DNA of 64,000 bases from Linyphia triangularis. Taxonomy: Eukaryota; Arthropoda; Arachnida; Araneae; Linyphiidae. The position numbers were made by a program, and so were the translations under genes. Below the pieces are notes generated by a model. That model was not told where the DNA came from. It made no database searches and worked only from the letters and a program-made list of their open reading frames with translations. The stretch is from positions 47,750,069-47,814,068 of the forward strand of contig OZ021723.1 in assembly GCA_963978545.1 (NCBI GenBank). The letters are read 5' to 3'. The stretch's first letter is position 1; each line of letters begins with the position of its first letter. Positions 36,246 to 50,935 of this stretch are shown one piece after another.

Positions 36246-36701
36246 ACCCAAAAAACAGCTAGAAGTTTAAAAAAAAAGCCCGTCAAGTAAAACAACAAAA
36301 GAAAAAGTTGCGAAATCTAATGTTTGGCGCCAAGCGGTCGCGTTTATTTTCTTTGGGGTACTTGTGCACAATGAACTTAATTTGAATTATTAGGGGGAAT
36401 CCCCATAAGCAATCAGAACTTGACAGGCTAGAGTTATTTCGGATTAATTTCATTTCGTTTGCTTCAGCTACTTTGCACTCATTGAGCTGAATTGAGATTA
36501 ACTTTTCAAAAACTCTAGCTTGCCAAGTACTGATTGCCTACGGGGATTCCCCCTAATAATTCCAATTTAGTTCGTTGTGTACAAGTACCCAAAGAAACTA
36601 AACGCTGCCGCTTGGTGGCAAACATTAGATTTCACAACTTTTCTGACTGATTGTTGTTTTACTTGGCAGGCTTCTTTCACAACGTCTAGTTGTTTTTGGG
36701 A
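36246..36701. mobile_element. Palindromic miniature element with ~200-bp TIRs
   Basis: The left end CCCAAAAAACAGCTAGAAG and right end (reverse complement) CCCAAAAACAACTAGACG begin arms that pair from 36247-36455 with 36495-36699. Landmarks in both arms are 'aagtaaaacaacaa', 'aaatctaatgtttg', 'tactt', and 'aattattagggggaatcccc'. A small inner stem, TTCAGCT/AGCTGAA, closes the centre. TA occurs just outside both ends, so a TA target is possible. No coding content. Confidence 0.85.
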
Positions 36702-37476
36702 TAGATCAATTCTTTTTGCAGCGTTTGTTATGTTCTAAATGAGTAAGATACTTACAATGGGTATTTTAGCGGGAATGATCATATCGTCGCTCTAAGAAAA
36801 AAAAATGGTGTAAGCGACAACACCATTAAATTCACATAATATTCTTTGTATTGAGAGTGACAATAAATATGATTAAATACTGTAGAGAGATTTAGGTTTG
36901 CAATCCAAAACCTTTTCGTTTCATTTCTGAAGAAATCTTCCTTACCACAACAAAAAAAAATTTCATAATCAAAAATATGTGTCTATTATAACTTGGGCGC
37001 AAAAACATGCAATTATATACTAAAAAATATGTAATAATATAAAGTAAGTAAAACATACAAACAAATTACTTACTTTTATGCGAAATTGTGGATTACCAGC
37101 TTTTACATACGAATAAATGAGTCTCAAAGCAACTTTCGTTTTAAGTTTGAAATAGAAGACTTGTTCTTATTTTCAAAGAAATTCAGCAAGCCTTAGTGGT
37201 GAAGATATCAGGCTACTTATGAGAAGGTACGTGGTTCAAATCCAACCAGAAAACTAGGAAACTTTATTTTAAACTTAAAGTGGTTTTCCAAGGCAAAATT
37301 TGAAACACGTGTTTTCAGAGCTTTGAAAAGCATGTAATTTAATTGAAAAATAAGTAATTTTTATTTTTTCCTAATTACACAGTTTTGATAGCTCAACTTG
37401 AAGTATTAAGTGACTTCTTGAAAGTGAGCGAAAGGTGAATATCTTAAATGCATTGATCTATTTTAATCATTCATTA
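36702..37476. other. AT-rich sequence with one tRNA-like segment
   Basis: Apart from the tRNA-like segment at 37186-37256, no gene or repeat boundary was recognised. Confidence 0.45.
37186..37256 (+). repeat. tRNA-like segment, probably a SINE head
   Basis: A perfect box B consensus, GGTTCAAATCC, lies about 35 nt after a box A-like CCTTAGTGGTGAAG. The T-arm pairs only three base pairs and no acceptor stem is formed, so it is a tRNA-derived repeat or decayed tRNA gene. Confidence 0.4.
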
Positions 37477-37800
37477 CCTGGGCTAAATTTTCCACATTCC
37501 AGGATCATTTCTGGGGAGTATAGCTCCTCGTACTCATTAGTTTATACAAAAGGGCAATACCTCTAATCAAACTGAGAGGAAAAAAAAAGAATGGTATGAA
37601 TATATTAAAGTGTTTAAGCTGTAGGCCTGGCTAAAACTACCAAGTATCGGGATCATTTCCGAGGGGTATAGACCCTCTTACCCATTAAATCATACAAAAG
37701 GCACTTCGTCTAATCAAGATGAGAAGGATAAAAATAAGATTAGTATAAAATCATCAAATAGTTTCGACTGTAGCCCTGGCTAAAGTTTTGGTCAGAGCCA
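37477..37800 (+). repeat. Diverged tandem duplication, ~149-bp period
   Basis: The word 'cctgg(g)ctaaa' starts at 37477, 37626 and 37775. Between them 'ggatcattt' then 'gggtatag' or 'gagtatag' and 'tacaaaagg' are collinear, with roughly 70 percent identity by eye. The third unit is only a start. Confidence 0.7.
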
Positions 37801-37978
37801 GAAGTAGAATCAGAAGAAGAAGATCGAAATTCCGGTGACTTCGGCGATTTTCAAAGGATTTTTTTTATCATGTTCCCTTGTCCAATGTTAACAATTATGT
37901 TGTTATTTTTTATCTATTCACCCGGAGCACCATGGTAAGGAAAAAAATCAGGGTTCTAGCTATAATAAAAGTTGAACT

Positions 37979-38376
37979 GTGAGGGGTCGAAAACGGGTCT
38001 AAGCTCTGTTAACATAATATACATTTGTATGTTTGCCGCTTTGACATTAGACTTGGTGGTAGAACACTGCCGCGTTCCTTGATAAGTAGGCCATATCGAA
38101 CGCCATTTTGTAACGGGATTTGTCGTACACTTGTGTATACGATTATAGGGGATGGGGCACATTTAATAGGTAGTAATCTCATTGTCCTCTCGTAAGTGTG
38201 GTGGAGTCGGAGAGAGAAGTATGCGCGAGAAGATTTGAACTTCGTAATCTTCTCGTAGTTCCAAATACGAGGCGTATTTGGCTGTAATAAGCATTTCACA
38301 GAGCAGAAATAAACAGCTAGAACCGTGCGAGTTTAATTAAACTAAAATTTTAGGTTGCCGATATTCATGTATCACA
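37979..38376 (+). other. LTR-like block with twin hairpins
   Basis: This GC-richer block starts TGTGAGGGG and ends TATCACA, so its tips form the TGTGA/TCACA inverted repeat expected of LTRs. It carries AATAAA near 38307 and is about 398 bp. No 5-bp target duplication is seen (TGAAC against GCGGT), and no primer-binding site or polypurine tract flanks it. A solo LTR, a host promoter/5' UTR fragment or another repeat are all possible. Minus-strand open stretches here (38009-38299) have no known motif. Confidence 0.3.
38226..38281. repeat. Two adjacent perfect hairpins
   Basis: CGAGAAGATT (38226-38235) pairs with AATCTTCTCG (38246-38255), 10 bp with a 10-nt loop. CCAAATACG (38261-38269) pairs with CGTATTTGG (38273-38281), 9 bp with a 3-nt loop AGG. 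They are five bases apart. Confidence 0.85.
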
Positions 38377-40804
38377 GCGGTTTTTAGTTGTTGTATATGT
38401 TTTTCCTTGAATAATTTAAAAAAAATTTTTTTTTTTATATTTAGATGGTATTTTTTTAATATATTCTTCAAAATATAAGTTGCTCGGTTTATAATGGCTC
38501 TAATTTATTTCATCAATCAAAAAGATCATAATAAAATTAGATTACATCGATTTTTAGCTGAAGTAAACAGACATGAGAATAATTATCGTCAATAAAAGAG
38601 CATGTTGGTATTCAATTAAAATGTTCGTCAATATATATATATATAAATCAATTGTAATTTTTAAAAATAATATTTTTTTTTACGAGAAACATTTACTTTT
38701 TGCTGGTGTTCCTTTTACATGCGTTTTAAATGGGAAGTTTATATTAGAATGAGAAAAAAACTTTGTAGCTGTAATAATTGAATTTTTAAACACCTTATAA
38801 ACTTAAATATAATAATGTTCTGATGGAAACTATTTAGTAGTCTTCTAGTTAGTGTTGTATATTTCGTGAGAAGCAGACAGGCATAATTCAAATTTTTATA
38901 TTCTTGGATTATAATAGCTTACAATTATAAAAATCGGTATAATTACTTTAGATTTTAGTTCTACTTTAGTTAATAACGTTTTTATGTAAATTTAAGATTT
39001 ACATATTGTAAGTACTCTCTTAAGCTAATTTTAGTTGTTATATAATTATGATAAAGTGAAGTTGATATTAGAATAAGTACAATTTCAAAATACGTCTAAG
39101 ACATACGATATATTTGTTTCATGAAAAAAGTGTGCACTTTTCAACTGTCCGTAATTTATGAGACTTTCCAAAAATTACTCAATTAAAACAAAAGAAAAAC
39201 TTTCCAGGTCACATTGGTAAGTATTACATTTATATCGAAATGAACCGTTTTTATAATTCATCACTCCTCTATTTAGGATTATTTTTTCTTTGACCAAAGG
39301 CGTTGTTACTACAAAATACGTTAGGATAAATATAAAATTTATTCTTGAACAAATTCGTCCTGAAGGATGTTTAAAATATTGATTTCCGAGTGCTACAATT
39401 GCTTATTTTTCAGTGACAGATGTTCTTTTGGTTGATATTTTTTGAAACGTCATTTGAGTCTAGACAATCAACAACCCCAAAGATTTTTCTTAGATAAATA
39501 TTTGGATAAAATTTTCAATGACAGTATTTGATTTAAAACAACGTGATTACTAGGAAATGATGCTTTTGTATCATTATCCTATCATTTAAGAGATTATTTG
39601 TTGACACATACTGATAAAGGGAAGTAACACATAGTCTGCGTTATTTCACAAGAATAATACTCATTACAATAATAAATTACTTCAGACAATAGTTGCCCAT
39701 TCCTTTCTTATTAAACATAATATTATTTTAACCTTTTTTAAAAATTAAGTTTTCAGTATCCCTTCATGTATAAAGAGGATGGTAGAGACAGCAAGTTCGA
39801 TGATGGATCATTAGTTCTGCGTCAACAAATAATTGTTCAATAGCAAAACTATTCCTTCTACTCATTGGGCTACAGTTTATGCCTGCGGACTTAGGAATTT
39901 CATCTTCAGGTTAGAGCCAAACTACTGTTTAATCAGAATCAGAAGTGTTACGTTATAGCCTGCGGCAGTGTCATTTAGAAATGTTACTTCCTGAAATAGT
40001 TCCAAACTTACTGGTTGTCTTAATTTTGATAAGGCTGTCAGTATTAGTTATCACTGGAGAGAATTTTAAGTTATTTTTCATTTTCATCCAATGGGGTGAT
40101 CGTATGTGCTATTTCAGACTGAAAAGGGAATGATACCACGTTAACTAATAAAAAGCAAAAATCACTTCAATGCGCATCACAGCTGCATATATAAAGAAGA
40201 CAACTGGTCCATGTTAATTTGAAATAGGACGAAAACGTTTTTTATTCATTTTATATGTATTATGTATAGCACAAGCACAATTAAAGTACTGATACACAAG
40301 GTAATTTTTTTTTTTTCAATTTTTGAACTAGACCCAATTTTTTCACTTATAGCAAGTGTTAAAAGATGCATGAAATTTATTTCCTTTAAGATATTTAATT
40401 GATAAATTAAACTTAATTGGCTAACTAGGGTCTAATTATATGATTTCTACATGATTTAGGGTGGAAATTTACTTTTTTCCTAGTTCACATATATCATCTT
40501 AGTTATTTTTAAAAGGACTTGTCTAAAATTAAAATTCTGTGACTTTTTAAGTAAATTATTTATGAAACTCATACTACATTTTTATTATTCCTTAGCATAT
40601 TTTGGGAATTTTTAGTTTGCATTGACTCCCTTGCTCTAATAGAATAACAAATAAACTCCCTTAAGAATTTTTTTGAGGCATCATGTAATTATGCAAGGAA
40701 AGTACAGTTGAGAATTCATTTTTTTAATTAAAAAAATAAGCAAAATAATTTGTACTTTTTTTAGAATATCTTGATTTTACTTAATGTTTGAAACTGTTTT
40801 TGAT
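38377..40804. other. AT-rich sequence, no gene recognised
   Basis: A 62-codon open stretch at 39945-40133 in a slightly GC-richer part shows no known motif. No repeat boundaries found. Confidence 0.4.
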
Positions 40805-40808
40805 TTAA

Positions 40809-41530
40809 GGAGGTCCAGTACTGAAACTTTGTCCTAAATATATATATATATATATATATTTTAAATTTTAAAAAATAGTTCATACATTCCTGAAGAGAAT
40901 GATGTTTTTATCTTAATCGGTGATTAGAACTCCACAAAATTACCTGTTATTTAAACATCATTAATGGGCGTAACACATTGAAGCGTCTTCATAAAGTGCG
41001 TTTTTCGAGCACTAATGTTTTTCACATATGTTCCGAATTGAAATCGATATATCTCCAGAATCATTATCAATTGGCTATTCAAGTTTTTGGAGCATTTAAT
41101 TTATATAGTTTTAAACATTTTCTCATCATGGAATTTTATTTTTTAAATTCTGTTTTAAAATATAATATTTAGCGTAAAGGATAACATAAAAAAGAGCAAA
41201 AATTTTAATATTTTAACTTTGAGAATTTTTTCTAATTCACCCACCAATATTCTCTGAAGACCAAATTTTCTTTATTTAATTTCGTATTTCAGAAAGCTTT
41301 CAATTTGGAAAAAAAAAAAAAATATTATTGACTTATATCAAAATACGCAAACATCAATTATTGAGGATTTTTATTCGTTTTTAATTTTTTTAATAATAAA
41401 TAAATACAATGTTTTAAAAAAAATTATCTCAAATACATATAAATAGCATCTCATACATAAGATTAATTTTTAACATAAAAATATTTATAAATAAAGATTT
41501 TTTTATTTTTATTTTTAGTACCGAATCCCC
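40809..41530. mobile_element. TTAA-flanked nonautonomous element, 722 bp
   Basis: The left end GGAGGTCCAGTACTGAAA and right end (reverse complement) GGGGATTCGGTACTAAAA are inverted repeats differing by five transitions. TTAA stands at 40805-40808 and 41531-41534. A TTAA target and GG-rich tips suggest a piggyBac-type transposase. The interior is noncoding and includes a short AT run near 40840-40859. Confidence 0.7.
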
Positions 41531-41534
41531 TTAA

Positions 41535-43555
41535 CATTCTAAGTAGATAAAATATATTTGATTTAAAGTAAGCTCTTTACTATAAAAATAGTGTCTAGTA
41601 TTTGGTGCACGCATACCATCGTAAATGTTTGGAATTTCAAACATAACAATCCAGATTGTCATTCATTAAAGAAGTCTTTTATCGGAAGAATAAATTGTTT
41701 TCCCAATTTATTTGACTACCTACATTTTAATGCAGAATGATTTTCCTTCGAAACAATTCCTAAAATTAACTCCGTTCAAAGAAGGTGGTAATTTAAAAGC
41801 GTTAAAGATTCAATGTATAATGTTTACGGAATGGTGGTCGTATTTTAAGGATTGTGCTTTTTAAAATAAGAACATTTATAAGACGCTTTTATTTGAGAGC
41901 TGGATTCCTTAAGTGTGGTTACTCTTAATGACAACGATTTCAAGATTATGTTTTATGCTTCAGTAGAAAAGTGCAAATAATTTTGATGTTTTTGTTAAAA
42001 AATTGCTTCCATAAATGATTTCATTGTTTGTTTTTTCCATACCTTTTCATCACATAATGATGTGTTTCTGTTCAAGGAAAAAATATAACAATGTAACTTT
42101 ATACATTTATTGCTCCATTTGTACAGTATACGGAGAAATTTTATGCAGAATATATTTGTTATAAGTACTTTAGGTATATAAGAGATTGAATTTTTGTAAT
42201 GGGTTAGACGGTATTTTTTGTCTATGAAATTGAATTGAGTTTACATTAAATTTAAGATATTGTTTATGTTTTATTTGTACAATATCGGATTATAAAATGC
42301 TTTCCCATTCTCATTTTGAAAACTGATTAAAACATTTTTTCATTTAATTATCACCTTTTACTTTTTAAATATTACAAAATATGTATTTGTTTCAAATACA
42401 TATAATACAAAAATATAAAGACAGAATCTAAAATAAAAAAGTGATATTAAGTTGATTTTTAGTTTCTGCATCATATTCATTTGAATTGTCAAATGCAAAA
42501 ATAGGTCATGGTTTTATGGCTATCAATGAGACATTATCTCTTTAACATTTGGGGATTCATTTGCAGTAAACAGCAATAAAATAAACTATATCATTATTTA
42601 AAATGATAAATCAATACGTGTAGTAAAGCAATACTAGTTTAAAAACATAAATATGTGCTTGACTTTACCCTAAATTGATTTTTTACAGTAATGGTTAAGA
42701 TATTCCAATTTGAAAAACTGTCTGACCCAGCTGTAGAGTGTGGCAAAATATGACCATCTCTGCATAACAACTGCAAAAATAAGGTGTGATATGTTGTGAG
42801 TGCAGGAAAGGCTACATGTCAAGAAAAAAATTCTAAGTTTCTCTTTATTGAAAGTGACAGCTAAATAGACAAAATTTACCATCTATGAATTTAAAGTACA
42901 TCGTTTGTATCAAGTGTTTTTTGATATTTTTACATATATTTGCTTGTTTTAAAACCAAATTTTACACCAGAAACATAACGGTTGTGTTACAATTATTAAT
43001 ACGTATACAATAAAATATTTAATTAATTGAGTGGTAAATAAACTAAGTATTTTAATCTATTTCTACAACTTATTATTTTCCTTTATATTGAATTGTCTTT
43101 GAAAATTATCCTTTATTGAAAATTTCAAGTGAATATACTCTTCCAGAATATTCATCAGAACGGAGTGAATTTTGTACTGGTAATTTATTAAAAAGTATGT
43201 ATTTAAATTTATTTTAAATTTCAGGCATGCCCAAAACTAGAACTGTAGTAGAAGCATGTGTATATTTCACACAAAATTGTAACTTTTCCCTTTATTGGAT
43301 TTTTTTTTCTTACTTCCCCTATCTAAAACTTTCCAGTACCGTAAATAGAACAGTTTTAAATAAAACTAAAACGCAATTTCCACTTCTTGTTAACTAAAAT
43401 GGCACTCTATTTTGGGAAAATGCTTCTACTGTCTTCGATAGTAAATGCATTTGAAAATATTTTATGAATTCAAAAAAATAAAAAGATAATTTTAAAGGAA
43501 AAGTCTTTATTTGCACTTTCACAATTTCACAGAGTGAACATAAGTGACAGTGCTA
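41535..43555. other. AT-rich sequence, no gene recognised
   Basis: No coding stretch with a recognisable motif, no long tandem array and no inverted-repeat pair were seen. A 70-codon minus stretch (42670-42882) is uninformative. Confidence 0.4.
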
Positions 43556-43737
43556 ATGCACACATGGGCGTAACGAAAAAAACTTTTTTTTTTTTTGGAA
43601 ATTCAAAATTTCAAGTCAATAAAAAGTTGACACTATGCTCACATATATATCAACATTTTTTTTAGTTCAATTTAAAAATATTTAAGTCTCCCTCAATGGA
43701 TCTGAAGTTTGATTAGTTTTAACAAAAGTAAAGATTT

Positions 43738-43769
<32 letters not shown>

Positions 43770-44034
43770 TATCATAAATATAAATCAAATTTGGTTTTCT
43801 AGAATAAAAATGTAAAGTTTAGAATATTAATTAACAGGAATAAAAAAAAATATATCTTCCATTCAATATTTAGGGTTCCGTTTCGTTCAGAGCCACTGTC
43901 TGGAATTGCGTGTACAAATATGTAGAATATAGTTCTTATACCAAAGATACACATTACACATTCTTCTAGTTTATTTATGCGACCACATTTACTGCTTATA
44001 ATTTTCATACTTATTGCTTCATCCTTTCGATTAT

Positions 44035-44395
44035 ATAAATAGAATGAAAATACCATGATGGTATTTTACCCTTTCATGAAAAACCTTCGATTTATCTATT
44101 ACCACTGCCTGGTTTTCTGGTGTTCCAACATTTAAATCCCGCAAAAGAGCTCTTGCTAATTGAGTTTCTGCTCTAATGAAACTCTACGGTCACATTCTCT
44201 AGAAAAAGAGAGTAGATTTTTTGGCAACCCTTGTTTCACTGAAATAATTGAACTTTATGGTTGAAGCATTTTACTATCAAGAGCACTTTCATCACTCGAA
44301 CTCAGTGACATTGAATCATTTTTAACAACGTTACCTTCATGTCTCAAACCTAGAGTCTTTGTGGGTAGGACACACCAATATCGTGCAGAAGTGAC
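44035..44395 (-). pseudogene. Transposase-like central fragment within the third element
   Basis: Minus-strand pieces read KNDSMSLSSSDESALDSKM (about 44365-44305), LPKNLLSFSRECDRRVSLEQ (44218-44160), then ETQLARALLRDLNVGTPENQ and VVIDKSKVFHERVKYHH (about 44171-44050), across two frameshifts. I match them to the segment that, in intact relatives of the 1166-3190 protein, lies just before the GLYLDSRK motif: an alanine-rich helix, then a V-I-D-x-S-K-x-x-R-E-R-x-K motif. This is from memory of the family, without a search. It complements rather than overlaps the C-terminal pieces seen in the other two elements. Confidence 0.45.
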
Positions 44396-44409
44396 ATGAC
44401 TTAACACTT

Positions 44410-44530
44410 GAGTTTGGTATACGCCATATCGGTCTCGTGACTGGAGGGTTGTGGGTTCGGTTCACCGTCCGCCAAATATCGGTGTGTACCTAATGGGGGA
44501 TTGACGAGACAAGACGATACGATGACAATA
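44410..44530 (+). repeat. tRNA-derived SINE-like segment
   Basis: 'tatcggtctcgtgactggag' then 'ggttgtgggttcggttcacc' resembles the anticodon-to-T-arm part of a tRNA-derived SINE, with box B GGTTCGGTTCACC one or two changes from consensus. Box A is not clear. It lies inside the third long-TIR element and so inserted there or was carried with it. Confidence 0.4.
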
Positions 44531-45067
44531 TTATTTATTAACAGATCATCACTCTTCTATAATTTTCACTTTTCATACACTACAGAAATATTGACAAAGT
44601 AATTATCTTAAATAACCCTCCGCAGTTAATTATTTTATTCATCTATAAAATCAAATTTAATTTTTAACGGGACGTAAAGTAAACCGGGATTTTATCTGAA
44701 AATTGGGACTCTTCCCGGTCAAACCGGGACGTCTGGCAAGCGTACATATACGGGATACCTAAATGTTAAAATGTTAGAGGGCATATATAATTTTTTTTTA
44801 TTACTGTTAATTAATATTCTAAGCTTTACATTTTTATTCTTGATAATAAAAATTTGCTTTATATTTTTTGGTTTAAAAAAAAAAAAAAAACTTTGTTTTT
44901 GTCAAAAAAACAATCAAACTTCAGGTCCTTTCTGGGAGACCAAAATATTTTTCAATTGAAATAAATTTGATTTTTAGGTAAATATGTGAGCATAGTGACA
45001 ACTTTTTATTTTTTTTGATATTTTGAATTTCCAAAAATAGTTTTATTCTATAAGCCCTAGTGTACAC

Positions 45068-49799
<4,732 letters not shown>

Positions 49800-50480
49800 A
49801 CTTTTTACAGCCATTTTGAATGAACCGCCATCTTGTTTACATTGAATTAGCGGCAACCTTAAACCACGTCATTTTGGCGATTCACACTGTGGTCGTCAAA
49901 TGAAAATAATTGCCAAATGTCCTTAACTACATCTGTTCCATAATGTCGTTTTAAAACACTTCAACCTGAGATTGTTGCACTTGGGATTTCATCTTGTCCT
50001 GTTACCACTAACTTGTTAGTTAAGGTTCTAGATATTCCTGGTTTTGATTTAGTTCACTGCGTATAATATGTATTTAATGGACGATTCCCACATTTTTGTA
50101 AATTTTTTTTTATTCAATTCTAAATGTTCCGAAAAGGCCATAAACATAAAAATTTCTGATCAATGCGCTTTTTCTTTTTTTTTAATTTGCGATCAAAATT
50201 ATCTTGTTAGATGTTGGCGAGAAAACGACCCATTTCGTTGGCGTTGAACGTGACGTAAAGAGATCTCAAACATCTTGGCTTGAAATGCAGCAGCGGAAAC
50301 CAGATTTGCAAGTTTCTCGCAAATCACGTCAACGTGTACGGAATGTGGCAATGGTCTACTAACGCCAACTTTTTTAACGATAAGTATTTGCCACAAACCT
50401 CACGATAATCATAGAAACGCAGGGATCTGTTTACGTCACGAATTTTGTTTACTGTTTTGATCGGACTGGTTTTGGCTCGG
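49800..50480. promoter_or_regulatory. Candidate promoter-like motif cluster
   Basis: This stretch is less AT-biased and has more CpG than its surroundings. CCGCCATCTTG at 49825-49835 is a perfect YY1-type site on the minus strand, with a second GCCATTTTG at 49810. Four TGACGT/ACGTCA cores (near 49867, 50251, 50327, 50433) are CREB/ATF-like; two are extended TGACGTAA in inverted arrangement. No transcript start or adjoining exon can be shown. The inverted 17-mer could instead mark a small mobile element. Confidence 0.3.
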
Positions 50481-50935
50481 TTTTGGGCATTTTCTTTTCT
50501 TAATATTCAAATAACTAATTTTTTTAAATAACTTTTGTTTATATATTTGGAATCAGAAAGAAATTCTTAATAAATATGTACTAATTTCATTCGTTTTTAA
50601 AAAATTCGGGAATTGTCCATTGTCTCTTATTCTCCTTGATTGTAAATATGACTTTTTGTTATGCAATTAGGAATAGCTGATAAATTCTGCCAACTCCTGC
50701 CTCTTTCACTTTTGTACTGCAACACCTTTGGTGCTGAAAATATAATACCGATAAAAATCAAGTAAACACTTACTAATAGTAATTTGGTTATGTGTTCAAA
50801 TTTAAAGAAAAGTAATTACTTACAGAACATTTATTGTGCTATGGAATAACACAGAGTAAGGTTGAGTTATCAAATATAACCGAGATACGATCAGATATCA
50901 CCGTTTGGGAAGATACATCTCCCTTCAACAGGGTA

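Larger units (their letters stand above)
43564..45059 (-). mobile_element. Third long-TIR element of the first family's type
   Basis: Arms 43564-43855 and 44785-45059 are inverted repeats of about 290 bp. Shared words include 'ggaaattcaaaat', 'cactatgctcacat', 'ctgaagtttgatt' and 'gtttagaatattaattaaca'. Tips read ATGGGCG and (reverse complement) TAGGGCTT. Flanks ATGCACAC (43556-43563) and GTGTACAC (45060-45067) match 6 of 8, both differences transitions, as for an aged 8-bp duplication. The interior holds a minus-strand fragment of the same transposase-like family and a tRNA-like SINE segment. Confidence 0.7.

Noticed and set aside
38009..38299. 96-codon minus-strand open stretch in a GC-richer block
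   Set aside because: No recognisable motif; it spans two perfect hairpins and an LTR-like block, so openness is more likely due to composition. A protein search could reopen this.
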